Part shown: positions 1 through 7,191 of the stretch, piece after piece
Layout: each line of letters starts with the position of its first letter
Position numbering within the stretch: position 1 is the first letter of the stretch
From: JAWLDB01 sp041686915
GTDB lineage: Bacteria > Bacillota > UBA994 > UBA5500
Direction: 5' to 3'
Length of the DNA stretch: 8,519 nt
Assembly: GCA_041686915.1 (NCBI GenBank)
Contig: JAWLDB010000116.1
Span: forward strand, 1 to 8,519
Position numbers and translations under genes: made by a program
The notes under the pieces: model-generated
Told to the model about the DNA's origin: nothing
Databases searched by the model: none
What the model saw: only the letters and a program-made list of their open reading frames with translations

Positions 1-1
1 T

Positions 2-871
2 GATTTGGCCTATTCGGTGCAATCAAATGAATGGAATGGGCGAGAGTCCGTAGCGCTACATCTGAAAGACTGGCGTGAGCCGGCTGCCACCACTGGCCTG
101 GCCATCTACGATGCCAGGCACCTTGCAGAGCGTAACGAATACCTGTTGGCACTGATCGAGCAAGGTCAAGCTGCCGTGGTTCTCTTCTGGCCGGATATGG
201 CTGATGGCTCGTGGCCGGAGCTTTGGCAACGCTTGGGCTGCCGTCCTAGTGAGGGTATGCAGGGACCGGTGTATGTGGTCAAAGTTGCAGGAGAGTGGCA
301 GGTAGTAAAGCAGCCCGACCCGACCGCTGTTACAGACCTGATCTGGTTGGATGTTCCCATCGGAGCTGCATTATTGCGGGCGCTTATGGAAGATATGGGG
401 CCTTACCTCTACCGTCAAAGAATTCACTTATTGTATAATGGTAATGATATTGACCGAGCTTACAAGCTTTTGGAAATGAACGGACCTAACCGTCAGGCCC
501 TTGGAGCATTTTATCTCGGTCTTAAGGCCAACCAGCGAAAGCAGCTGTGGACCTATGCAGAGCTTGCCCAGCTCATGCATCCGAAGGGTTACTTGCCGCT
601 TCGCTGCCATCTAGAGTTTTACCTGCGAGTGTTGGGTGAGCTAAGCCTCATCCAGTACGAGCAAACGACAAGTGGCGTTATGCTTCGCCTGCAGTCAGAT
701 GTACGCCAGAAGCGTGAACTGCAGGACTCTCCGCTCTTTGCTGCGGCAGAAGCAGACTTGCAGTTTTTTGCTGCTTGGCGTGAAGACTTGCGCGGCCCCG
801 ATGCCGCCAATCTGTTGGCCCGCTATATACAATCAATTGCTGTAAAAGCTAAAGAGGAGGACATTGCATGA
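2..871 (+). CDS. recJ: Single-stranded-DNA-specific exonuclease RecJ, C-terminal part (5' end outside window)
   Basis: The reading frame is open from the window edge, so this is the last 289 or so codons of a larger gene. RecJ is a 5'-3' single-strand DNA exonuclease of the DHH family that acts in recombinational repair and mismatch repair. The catalytic DHH/DHHA1 domains lie upstream and are not visible. What is visible is the end of the OB-like domain (the stretch with NEWNGRESVALHLKDW, about residues 8-23), which matches the conserved end of the RecJ core. About 250 residues follow that fit the extra RecJ C-terminal domain found in Bacillota, including a helical end with FYLRVLGELSLIQYE. 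The last codons overlap apt by ATGA (868-871), implying translational coupling. A TTG at 5 is an internal Leu codon, not a start. Family assignment rests on the OB segment and on the recJ-apt-rel order. Confidence 0.85.
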   Translation, partial: DLAYSVQSNEWNGRESVALHLKDWREPAATTGLAIYDARHLAERNEYLLALIEQGQAAVVLFWPDMADGSWPELWQRLGCRPSEGMQGPVYVVKVAGEWQVVKQPDPTAVTDLIWLDVPIGAALLRALMEDMGPYLYRQRIHLLYNGNDIDRAYKLLEMNGPNRQALGAFYLGLKANQRKQLWTYAELAQLMHPKGYLPLRCHLEFYLRVLGELSLIQYEQTTSGVMLRLQSDVRQKRELQDSPLFAAAEADLQFFAAWREDLRGPDAANLLARYIQSIAVKAKEEDIA

Positions 872-1380
872 ATTTTGCAGATAAGATCCGTGACATCCCT
901 GATTTCCCACGCCCTGGCATCATCTTCAAGGACGTTACCCCGCTTCTGCAGGACCCGGCAACTTTCAGGGAAGTCATCGATACACTGATAGAGCAGCTGA
1001 AGCCCTTTGACTTCGATGTAATCGTGGCACCGGAAGCGCGCGGATTCATCCTGGCAGCTCCATTGGCTTACGCGCTCGGCAAGGGTTTCGTTCCTGCTCG
1101 TAAGCCAGGTAAGCTACCGGCTCGCAAGCGCCGTGTAACTTACCAGCTGGAGTATGGTTCAGACGCTCTGGAAATCCATGAAGACGCTATTCAACCAGGC
1201 CAGAAGGTGCTCGTGCTAGATGACCTGTTGGCTACGGGCGGCACCATTCTTTCCACCATCAAGTTGGTAGAAGAGGAAGGCGGCGTGGTTACCGCCACCG
1301 CATTCCTGATCGAGCTTGAGTTCTTGAAGGGTAGGGCAGCGCTGCAAAAGTACCCGATTGTTTCACTGCTCAAGTACTAG
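868..1380 (+). CDS. apt: Adenine phosphoribosyltransferase
   Basis: Converts adenine plus PRPP to AMP and pyrophosphate in cytosolic purine salvage. The 170-residue length is normal for bacterial Apt. The N-terminus has the family signature IRDIPDFPRPGIIFKDVTPL (residues 7-26). EARGF (56-60) and the flexible-loop segment RKPGKLP (78-84) follow. The PRPP-binding loop is VLVLDDLLATGGT (114-126) with its two acidic residues D118 and D119. The ATG is preceded by AGGAGG at 855-860 with 7 bases of spacing and overlaps the recJ stop, so the start is secure. It sits between recJ and rel as in many Clostridia and Bacilli. The gap to rel is about 70 bases, without a terminator, so co-transcription is likely. 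Confidence 0.97.
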   Translation: MNFADKIRDIPDFPRPGIIFKDVTPLLQDPATFREVIDTLIEQLKPFDFDVIVAPEARGFILAAPLAYALGKGFVPARKPGKLPARKRRVTYQLEYGSDALEIHEDAIQPGQKVLVLDDLLATGGTILSTIKLVEEEGGVVTATAFLIELEFLKGRAALQKYPIVSLLKY

Positions 1381-1452
1381 CATAGAAGCAGGGCCATCGC
1401 AGGATAGGCCTTGCTCAACAAATCTCGGTTCAGACCGGTAAGGATGACGTCT

Positions 1453-3627
1453 ATGTTTCCACCCGAGTTGCTTCCTTTACTGGAGAGAGTACAACTGTAT
1501 AACAAGCAAGCCAACTTTGAGCAGTTACATCAGGCCTACGTCTATGCTGCCCGTGCACACGCCGGGCAGCTACGTGCATCTGGTGAGGACTATATTGTGC
1601 ACCCCTTGGGAGTGGCGATTATCCTGGCCGAGATGCAGCTTGATACCGATACTATGACAGCAGCCCTGCTGCACGATGTCGTCGAGGATACCGGGGTCAG
1701 CTTGCAGGACTTGGAGGGCGAGTTTGGTCCGGTAGTTGCCAGACTGGTGGACGGGGTTACCAAGTTAGGAAAACTGGAAGACCTGAACAAGCAGGAGCAA
1801 CAAGCTGAGAACCTGCGCAAGATGTTCCTGGCCATGGCCGAAGACCTGCGCGTAATCCTGATTAAGCTTGCTGACCGGCTGCACAATATGCGCACCCTCA
1901 AGTACCGACCTCCGCACAAACAGAAGGAGACCGCACTGGAAACGCGCGAGATCTTTGCACCCTTGGCGCACCGCCTCGGTATCAGTCGCATCCAATGGGA
2001 ACTCGAAGACCTCTCCTTTCGTTACCTGGAACCCGAAAAGTATCGGGAAATCACAGAGAAAGTGGCCAGAAAACGTGAGGTACGTGAGGCGATCATTGAT
2101 CATGCCATTGAAGAGCTGCGCTATCGGCTTGATGAGGTGAAAATCGAGGCGGATATATCGGGCAGACCTAAGCACTTTGCAAGCATCTATCGCAAAATGG
2201 AAGCGGGCAAGACTTTTGAGGAGATTTTTGACTTAACAGCCATCCGGGTAATTGTCGATACCGTCAAAGACTGTTATGAAGTGTTGGGGATGATCCACAG
2301 CATTTGGAAGCCAATTCCCGGCCGCTTCAAAGACTATATTGCGGTGCCAAAACCGAACCTCTATCAGTCATTGCACACAACCGTAATCGGCGATCGGGGA
2401 GAACCCCTGGAGATTCAAATCCGCACCTGGGAGATGCACCGTATAGCTGAACACGGTATTGCTGCACATTGGCTATACAAAGAGGGTGCGAAAGCCAACG
2501 AAAAGATGCAAGAGAAGCTTTCCTGGCTGCGCAGTATCCTGGAATGGCAGCAGGAGTTGCGCGATGCCCAGGAGTTCGTAGACGGCATCAAAATCGAGCT
2601 CTACCCCGATGAAGTCTTCGTTTTCACACCCAAGGGTGACGTGATTGACCTGCCCGCGGGGTCGATTCCGCTGGACTTCGCCTATCGCATTCATACCAAT
2701 CTCGGACATCGCTGCGTTGGGGCAAAAGTGAATGGCAGGATTGTGCCGTTGACCTATACCCTGCAGAACGGTGACATAGTTGAAGTCTTGACCTCAAACA
2801 AAATTAACGGCCCAAGCCACGACTGGCTGAAGATCGTGCGCACTTCTGGAGCTAAGAGCAAGATCAGGGCCTGGTTCAAGAAGGAACAGCGTGAGGAAAA
2901 CATCCAGAAGGGCCGCGAATTGCTGGAGAAGGAAGCCAATAAACTGGGCATCGAGCCCCATCAGCTGTTGACAGAAGCCAGGCTTGAGAAAGTGGCAACC
3001 AGCTACCGGTTTGTCGCTATCGACGACTTGCTGGCTTCGCTTGGTTACGGCGGAACATCGCTGGTGGCGGTGATGCAGCGCCTGGTAGAGGATTACAAAC
3101 AGGAGCACAACCTCGACGAGCAGGAGATAATCGACATTCCGGAGGTTGCGCCTGAGCGCCATCCGCACGATAGCGGTGTACGCGTTCGCGGGTTGGGAGA
3201 TGCTTTGATCAAGTTCTCGCGCTGCTGCAATCCGGTGCCAGGTGACCCGATCATCGGCTATATCACCAGGGGTAGAGGAGTATCCATCCATACAGCCGAC
3301 TGTCCCAACGCCCAATCGCTGATACGTGAGCAGGAGCGCCTGATTGAAGTGTATTGGGAGGACAAGCAGAAGGCTGCCTACCCGGTCCGTATCGAACTGG
3401 TAGCGCTTGACCGCATAGGTCTGCTGCAAGATGTGGTGCAGCTCTTGGCGGAAGTGAAGCTGAACATCAGTTCATTGCAGGCCAGGACAGAACGTAAGGG
3501 TACTTCTGTGGTTACGTTTACAATAGTGGTGCGTGACCTGCATCACTTGGAGTCGGTGTTACAGCGCTTGGCGCGCATCCGTGACGTGTTTAGCGTGCAC
3601 CGGATTGCAGCGCCCTCGGCGCACTAG
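1453..3627 (+). CDS. relA: Bifunctional (p)ppGpp synthetase/hydrolase Rel (RSH family)
   Basis: Makes and degrades the alarmone (p)ppGpp and drives the stringent response at the ribosome. Numbered from ATG 1453 (724 aa), domains in order are: HD hydrolase, about 20-180, with H36, HDVVED (74-79) and LADRLHNMRTL (139-149), all intact; synthetase, about 230-345, with RFKDY (291-295) and PKPNLYQSLHTT (299-310); TGS, about 383-448; the Cys-containing domain with RCCNPVPGD (590-598) and HTADCPN; and a C-terminal ACT domain, about 643-720. The RxKD rather than ExDD synthetase motif plus the intact HD site points to a bifunctional enzyme rather than an E. coli RelA-type synthetase. Start choice: ATG 1453 has AAGGA at 1440-1444 with 8 bases of spacing and gives the usual N-terminus. 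An in-frame TTG at 1411 (AGGA at 1401) would add 14 residues; ATG 1444 lacks a spaced RBS. Confidence 0.96.
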   Translation: MFPPELLPLLERVQLYNKQANFEQLHQAYVYAARAHAGQLRASGEDYIVHPLGVAIILAEMQLDTDTMTAALLHDVVEDTGVSLQDLEGEFGPVVARLVDGVTKLGKLEDLNKQEQQAENLRKMFLAMAEDLRVILIKLADRLHNMRTLKYRPPHKQKETALETREIFAPLAHRLGISRIQWELEDLSFRYLEPEKYREITEKVARKREVREAIIDHAIEELRYRLDEVKIEADISGRPKHFASIYRKMEAGKTFEEIFDLTAIRVIVDTVKDCYEVLGMIHSIWKPIPGRFKDYIAVPKPNLYQSLHTTVIGDRGEPLEIQIRTWEMHRIAEHGIAAHWLYKEGAKANEKMQEKLSWLRSILEWQQELRDAQEFVDGIKIELYPDEVFVFTPKGDVIDLPAGSIPLDFAYRIHTNLGHRCVGAKVNGRIVPLTYTLQNGDIVEVLTSNKINGPSHDWLKIVRTSGAKSKIRAWFKKEQREENIQKGRELLEKEANKLGIEPHQLLTEARLEKVATSYRFVAIDDLLASLGYGGTSLVAVMQRLVEDYKQEHNLDEQEIIDIPEVAPERHPHDSGVRVRGLGDALIKFSRCCNPVPGDPIIGYITRGRGVSIHTADCPNAQSLIREQERLIEVYWEDKQKAAYPVRIELVALDRIGLLQDVVQLLAEVKLNISSLQARTERKGTSVVTFTIVVRDLHHLESVLQRLARIRDVFSVHRIAAPSAH

Positions 3628-3651
3628 CGCGACACGCAGTAGGGATCGTAG

Positions 3652-3672
3652 GGGTTCGACGCTGGCGAACCC
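3652..3672 (+). other. Hairpin in the rel-dtd gap
   Basis: GGGTTCG (3652-3658) and CGAACCC (3666-3672) form a 7-bp perfect stem around a 7-base loop, about 22 bases before the dtd start and just ahead of its Shine-Dalgarno. No T-run follows, so it is not a standard intrinsic terminator. It may be an mRNA stability or processing element, or chance. Confidence 0.4.
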
Positions 3673-3694
3673 TGTTGCGAGTTAGGAGGCAGAC

Positions 3695-4144
3695 ATGAGA
3701 GCAGTAGTGCAACGCGTGGCTAAAGGCAGTGTCAGTGTGGACGGCCAGGTCGTTGGGCAGATTGGCCCAGGCCTGGTTGTGCTGCTGGGAGTTGAACACA
3801 ACGATACAGCTGAAGACGCTGCCTACATTGCCAGCAAGCTGGTAGGGCTTCGCATTTTTGGTGATGACCAGGGAAAGATGAATTTGAGTGTTCAGGATAT
3901 AGGCGGTGCCGTACTGGCGGTATCGCAGTTTACCCTGCATGGAGACGCCCGCAAGGGTAAGCGACCTAGCTACAGCAACTCAGCTCCGCCTGAGCTGGCA
4001 GAGCAGCTATATGAACAATGTGTGCAGCTAGTGAGAGAGCAGGGAGTGGAAGTCTCAACAGGCGTATTCCGCGCTATGATGCGGGTAGAGATTCACAATG
4101 ACGGGCCAGTGACTATACTTCTGGATAGCAAGCGGCTGTTCTGA
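3695..4144 (+). CDS. dtd: D-aminoacyl-tRNA deacylase
   Basis: Hydrolyses D-amino acids (and glycine mischarged on tRNA-Ala) from tRNA, a chiral proofreading step in the cytosol. It is 149 residues, the normal DTD length. It begins MRAVVQRVAKGSVSVDG, the family N-terminus. It carries the active-site SQFTLHGD motif (about residues 77-84), then KGKRPSYSNSAPPE, and ends with the Gly-cisPro motif NDGPVT (about 136-141). TAGGAGG lies about 7 bases before the ATG, so the start is secure. One oddity is TGVFRAMM near residues 122-129, where the family usually has Gly or Ala in place of the Arg. The gene lies between rel and an MBL hydrolase, an arrangement common in Bacillota, and is probably co-transcribed with both. 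Confidence 0.97.
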   Translation: MRAVVQRVAKGSVSVDGQVVGQIGPGLVVLLGVEHNDTAEDAAYIASKLVGLRIFGDDQGKMNLSVQDIGGAVLAVSQFTLHGDARKGKRPSYSNSAPPELAEQLYEQCVQLVREQGVEVSTGVFRAMMRVEIHNDGPVTILLDSKRLF

Positions 4145-4168
4145 AGCAGTCGGCAAGGAGGACAGGCA

Positions 4169-4786
4169 ATGCAAATTCAGACTCTGCGTATGGGACCTTT
4201 GGGGACAAATACCTATCTGGTTTACGATGACCAAACCGGCGACGGCATGCTAATCGATCCTGCCGGCAAGCAGGAGAAGATTGAGGAGATTCTGCGCGCC
4301 TTCCCAGGGTCGGTGAAGTACATAGTGAATACTCATGGGCACGCTGACCATGTTGCTGGCAATGCTGCTGCTAAACTGCTCACAGGAGCAGACATCCTGA
4401 TTCATCGCTTTGATGCAGAAATGCTCAAGGACCGGGAGGATACTGTTTCCCGTTACCTGGGCGTCACGGATGATCTGCCTGACGCGGACATCCTGTTGTC
4501 CGGCGGTGAGACCGTCTATGTGGGCAGCATACGCTTTGATGTCCTGCACACGCCTGGTCACACCGAGGGTGGAATCTGCCTGTTTGGCAACGGTGTGCTC
4601 TTTGCTGGTGATACCTTGTTCGCGGGCTCTATCGGGCGCTTTGACTTGCCTGGAGGGGATTACACTGCTCTGCAGGCATCATTGCTCAAGCTGAAGCAAC
4701 TACCCGATGATACTGTCGTATATCCTGGCCATGGGCCAGTAACGACCATCGGTCAAGAAAAAGCAACCAACCGCTATATGCGGTAG
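4169..4786 (+). CDS. Metallo-beta-lactamase fold hydrolase, glyoxalase II-like
   Basis: A cytosolic metallo-hydrolase of 205 residues in the small glyoxalase II-like (YcbL/YqgX type) group of the MBL superfamily. The metal-binding set is complete: THGHADH (55-61: H56, H58, D60, H61), H131 in HTPGHTEG, D148 in FAGDTLF, and H188 in YPGHG. This predicts a two-metal site. It is shorter than classical glyoxalase II and lacks the C-terminal substrate domain, so the physiological thioester is unknown; annotation as hydroxyacylglutathione hydrolase would be an over-call. AAGGAGGA (4155-4162) precedes the ATG by 6 bases. It is placed 24 bases after dtd and 25 bases before aspS. The same gene follows dtd in many Clostridia, with no established functional link. 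Confidence 0.93.
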   Translation: MQIQTLRMGPLGTNTYLVYDDQTGDGMLIDPAGKQEKIEEILRAFPGSVKYIVNTHGHADHVAGNAAAKLLTGADILIHRFDAEMLKDREDTVSRYLGVTDDLPDADILLSGGETVYVGSIRFDVLHTPGHTEGGICLFGNGVLFAGDTLFAGSIGRFDLPGGDYTALQASLLKLKQLPDDTVVYPGHGPVTTIGQEKATNRYMR

Positions 4787-4811
4787 ATGAAAGATAGTGT
4801 AGATAGGAGAG

Positions 4812-6602
4812 ATGGGTGTGAGCGATAGTTTCAGGTGGCAAAGAACCCATTATGCCGGTAGCTTGCGCAAAGAGCACATCGAGCAGGAAGTAGTGTTGCT
4901 TGGATGGGCGCAAAAGCGCCGCGATTTAGGCGGCCTTATCTTTATTGACCTACGTGACCGCAGTGGTTTGGTACAGTTGATGCTTGACCCTAACGCTGCC
5001 AACAGAGCCTTTACTGCTGCTGAGGCAGTGCGTTCCGAATATGTGATTGCGGCCAGAGGCACTGTAGCACGCCGCCCGGCTGGTGGAGAGAACCCCAACC
5101 TGCCGACCGGGGCTGTGGAAGTGCATGTCACTGACCTGGAAGTGCTGAATGCAGCCAAAACAACTCCCTTTTACATACAGCCGGACATCGACGCCGATGA
5201 GACACTGCGCCTGAAGTACCGTTACCTGGACCTCCGGCGACCGGATTTACAGACGGCGATTATGCTCAGGCACAAAGTGTCCATGATTGTTCGTAACTAC
5301 CTGGACCAGAACGGTTTTTTGGATATTGAAACGCCGATGCTCACCCGCAGCACACCCGAAGGGGCGCGGGACTATCTGGTGCCATCCCGCGTCAACCCAG
5401 GTATGTTCTACGCATTGCCCCAGTCACCCCAGCTGTTCAAACAGTTGCTGATGGTCTCTGGTTTTGACCGTTATTACCAGCTGGCGCGTTGCTTCCGCGA
5501 TGAGGACCTGCGGGCCGATCGCCAGCCAGAGTTCACCCAAATCGACATCGAAATGTCCTTTGTCGGTGAGAGCGACGTGCAGGAGATGGCGGAGGGCATG
5601 GTGCTTGAAGTCTGCAAGGATGTGCTCGGGCTCGACCCCGCATCGGTCGAGTTCCCGCGGATGACCTATTCAGAAGCTATGGGGCGCTATGGCTCCGACA
5701 AGCCAGACATTCGCTTCGGGATGGAACTGGTAGATGTGACTGAGCTCGGTCGCCAAAGCGAGTTCAAAGTGTTCCAGGGCGCGCCACAGGTCAAGGCGAT
5801 CAACGCCAGGGGCGCTGCTACTAAGTTCTCGCGCAAGGACATCGATAACCTTGGTCAGTTCGCTGCCCGCTACGGCGCCAAGGGTTTAGCCTGGATTGCG
5901 GTGGAAGCCGATGGCGTGCGTTCGCCGATTAGCAAGTTCTTCAGTGAGGAAGTGATGCAAAGCATCCTGACGGCACTGCAGGCCGAAGCAGGTGACCTGC
6001 TGCTGTTCGTGGCCGATAAGCCGGGTGTGGTCGCCGCTGCCTTAGGTGCTCTGCGTCTGCACCTCGGGGAGCTACTGGGGCTCATTCCGGAAGGAGCTTG
6101 GAAGTTCCTCTGGGTAACAGACTTCCCGCTGCTTGAGTGGAGCGGAGACGATAACCGTTTCGTTGCCTTGCACCATCCATTCACTTCTCCGAAGGACAGC
6201 GATATGGAACTACTGCAGACAGACCCGGGCAAGGTGAGAGCCAAGGCATACGACCTGGTGCTGAACGGCGTTGAGCTCGGTGGTGGTAGCATCCGTATTC
6301 ACCGCCGCGAGGTGCAGGACCGGATGTTCGAAGTGCTTGGCTTCACTCCGGAAGAAGCTTACGAGAAGTTCGGCTTCCTGCTGGATGCGTTTGAATACGG
6401 TACTCCACCGCACGGTGGTATCGCCTTTGGCCTGGACCGCTTCGTGATGCTTTTGGCTAATCGCCCTAGCATCCGCGATGTTATCGCTTTCCCCAAGACA
6501 ACCAGCGCTTCTGACTTGATGACTAAGGCACCGAATGAGGTCGATATCCGGCAGTTGGGCGAACTGGGGATAGAGCTAGTGAAGAAACCGGCAGCAGAGT
6601 GA
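4812..6602 (+). CDS. aspS: Aspartyl-tRNA synthetase
   Basis: Class IIb synthetase that charges tRNA-Asp. The 596-residue length fits the bacterial type with the GAD insertion. The N-terminal anticodon-binding OB domain carries KRRDLGGLIFIDLRDR (35-50). Motif 1 lies around GFLDIETP (168-175), the flipping loop is TRSTPEGARDYLVP (178-191), and motif 2 includes RCFRDEDLRADRQPEFTQ (226-243). The GAD-type insertion spans roughly 295-415, and motif 3 is GIAFGLDR (536-543). Leu39 is at the OB position where non-discriminating AspRSs often have His (RRDHGG), which suggests a discriminating enzyme; this is inference from one residue. AGGAGA lies only about 2 bases before ATG 4812, but AGGAG has ideal 8-base spacing to GTG 4818, so the true protein may be two residues shorter. 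There is no T-box leader, since only 25 bases separate it from the previous gene. Confidence 0.97.
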   Translation: MGVSDSFRWQRTHYAGSLRKEHIEQEVVLLGWAQKRRDLGGLIFIDLRDRSGLVQLMLDPNAANRAFTAAEAVRSEYVIAARGTVARRPAGGENPNLPTGAVEVHVTDLEVLNAAKTTPFYIQPDIDADETLRLKYRYLDLRRPDLQTAIMLRHKVSMIVRNYLDQNGFLDIETPMLTRSTPEGARDYLVPSRVNPGMFYALPQSPQLFKQLLMVSGFDRYYQLARCFRDEDLRADRQPEFTQIDIEMSFVGESDVQEMAEGMVLEVCKDVLGLDPASVEFPRMTYSEAMGRYGSDKPDIRFGMELVDVTELGRQSEFKVFQGAPQVKAINARGAATKFSRKDIDNLGQFAARYGAKGLAWIAVEADGVRSPISKFFSEEVMQSILTALQAEAGDLLLFVADKPGVVAAALGALRLHLGELLGLIPEGAWKFLWVTDFPLLEWSGDDNRFVALHHPFTSPKDSDMELLQTDPGKVRAKAYDLVLNGVELGGGSIRIHRREVQDRMFEVLGFTPEEAYEKFGFLLDAFEYGTPPHGGIAFGLDRFVMLLANRPSIRDVIAFPKTTSASDLMTKAPNEVDIRQLGELGIELVKKPAAE

Positions 6603-6642
6603 GGAATTTTCAGAAAATTAGCATCAACGGCTTGGCAGGAAG

Positions 6643-6671
6643 TTGCTTGTGGTCTATGGCTATGGTAAGAT
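6643..6671 (+). promoter_or_regulatory. Sigma-A promoter for the first 6S-like RNA
   Basis: TTGCTT (-35, 6643-6648), a 17-base spacer and TAAGAT (-10, 6666-6671) preceded by TGG at 6663-6665, which is an extended -10. The expected start is near 6678-6679, about 40 bases before the RNA's closing stem, so a 5' leader would be transcribed and perhaps trimmed. Confidence 0.65.
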
Positions 6672-6678
6672 AAGAGCG

Positions 6679-6702
6679 AAAAGAGCAAAAGCACAAAAGC
6701 AT
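6679..6702 (+). repeat. Three direct octamers in the leader of the first 6S-like RNA
   Basis: AAAAGAGC, AAAAGCAC and AAAAGCAT follow each other without gaps (6679-6686, 6687-6694, 6695-6702). The A-rich run starts right at the predicted transcription start and ends before the closing stem. It may simply be a single-stranded leader. Confidence 0.5.
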
Positions 6703-6717
6703 ATATGTCAACTTTGT

Positions 6718-6897
6718 CCCTGCTGTGTGCGTGTTTTGAACCGCTGTTTTGATCCAACACCAACACATTGGGAGTCGGAGCTCTGCGAGGGGCATACATG
6801 CCGCTCTCTCGAGGTAACGCGGACTTATAAGCTTCGTAGGCGGACACCCACCTGCTCATGCAGGTTCGAAAACAGCGGATTTCACGGCATGGCGGGG
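6718..6897 (+). ncRNA. ssrS: 6S RNA, copy 1 (core, closing stem to closing stem)
   Basis: 6S RNA mimics an open promoter and sequesters housekeeping RNA polymerase. This stretch lacks a credible gene but folds into a long rod. The closing stem pairs 6718-6733 with 6883-6897 (15 pairs, some G-U, with bulged G6729). Stem 2 pairs CCGCTGTTTT (6741-6750) with AAAACAGCGG (6869-6878), 10 perfect pairs. A large central bubble follows; its 3' side carries hairpin ACCTGC-TCAT-GCAGGT (6850-6865). An apical GGCA-TACA-TGCC (6791-6802) can form the tip. The 180-nt size suits the family. The position next to aspS matches bsrA of Bacillus subtilis, and a second homologous copy follows. The call rests on structure and synteny, not a covariance search. 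Ends are set by the closing stem; the primary transcript probably starts near 6678. No intrinsic terminator follows directly. Confidence 0.78.
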
Positions 6898-6937
6898 ATT
6901 ATTTATCTAAGTATTAAGACTATGGCAGCAAATACCT

Positions 6938-6966
6938 TTGCCAAAATGACTGTGCGGTGCTAAAAT
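6938..6966 (+). promoter_or_regulatory. Sigma-A promoter for the second 6S-like RNA
   Basis: TTGCCA (-35, 6938-6943), a 17-base spacer and TAAAAT (-10, 6961-6966) preceded by TGC (6958-6960), again an extended -10. The expected start is near 6973, about 17 bases before the closing stem. The architecture is the same as the promoter of copy 1, though the spacer sequences differ. Confidence 0.68.
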
Positions 6967-6989
6967 TTAGACATAGCAACTGAGTTTCA

Positions 6990-7185
6990 TCTACTGTGTG
7001 CGTGAGTTCCATTTGTTTTGAACCAACACTGTAACATCGGGAACCGGATCGCGCTATGGCGTACATGCCTTTCGCTGCTTGCAGCTTCAAGTACATGGTT
7101 GCTTGAAAAGGACGTATCAATGTGGCGGTATGGTACCCACCTGCGAGAGCGGGATTCAAAACGAACGAATTCACGGCATGGTGGA
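6990..7185 (+). ncRNA. 6S RNA, copy 2 (core, closing stem to closing stem)
   Basis: A second rod-like RNA homologous to the one just upstream. The closing stem pairs 6990-7004 with 7172-7185, with a bulged G (7000) at the same place as in copy 1. Stem 2 pairs TTTGTTTTGAA (7012-7022) with TTCAAAACGAA (7155-7165), 11 pairs with one G-U. The 5' bubble (7020-7048) matches copy 1 (6751-6779) at 21 of 29 positions. The 3' bubble hairpin is CCTGC-GAGA-GCGGG (7140-7153), which keeps the fold of copy 1 with a different loop. The apical GGCG-TACA-TGCC keeps the same loop. Core length is about 196 nt. It has its own promoter and a strong terminator at 7192-7219. Divergence from copy 1 implies an old duplication or separate roles, as with 6S-1 and 6S-2 of B. 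subtilis. Identity is inferred from fold and context. Confidence 0.76.
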
Positions 7186-7191
7186 GCTTTG

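Noticed and set aside
2794..3429. 211-codon open frame on the minus strand opposite rel
   Set aside because: It is antisense to the conserved TGS-to-ACT part of Rel and has no family resemblance or RBS.
4787..4811. T-box leader ahead of aspS
   Set aside because: Only 25 bases are available and no T-box sequence is present.
6605..6619. AATTTT-CAG-AAAATT inverted repeat after aspS as a terminator
   Set aside because: The stem is six A-T pairs only, with no GC core and no T-run after it.
6928..6941. GCAAA-TACC-TTTGC hairpin as the terminator of the first 6S-like RNA
   Set aside because: The stem is only 5 bp, is followed by CAAAATG rather than T's, and overlaps the -35 of the second promoter.
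6643..6963. Open reading frame of 106 codons on + across the first 6S-like RNA
   Set aside because: It lacks an RBS, has a composition unlike the neighbours and no recognisable domain, and is fully explained by the structured RNA.
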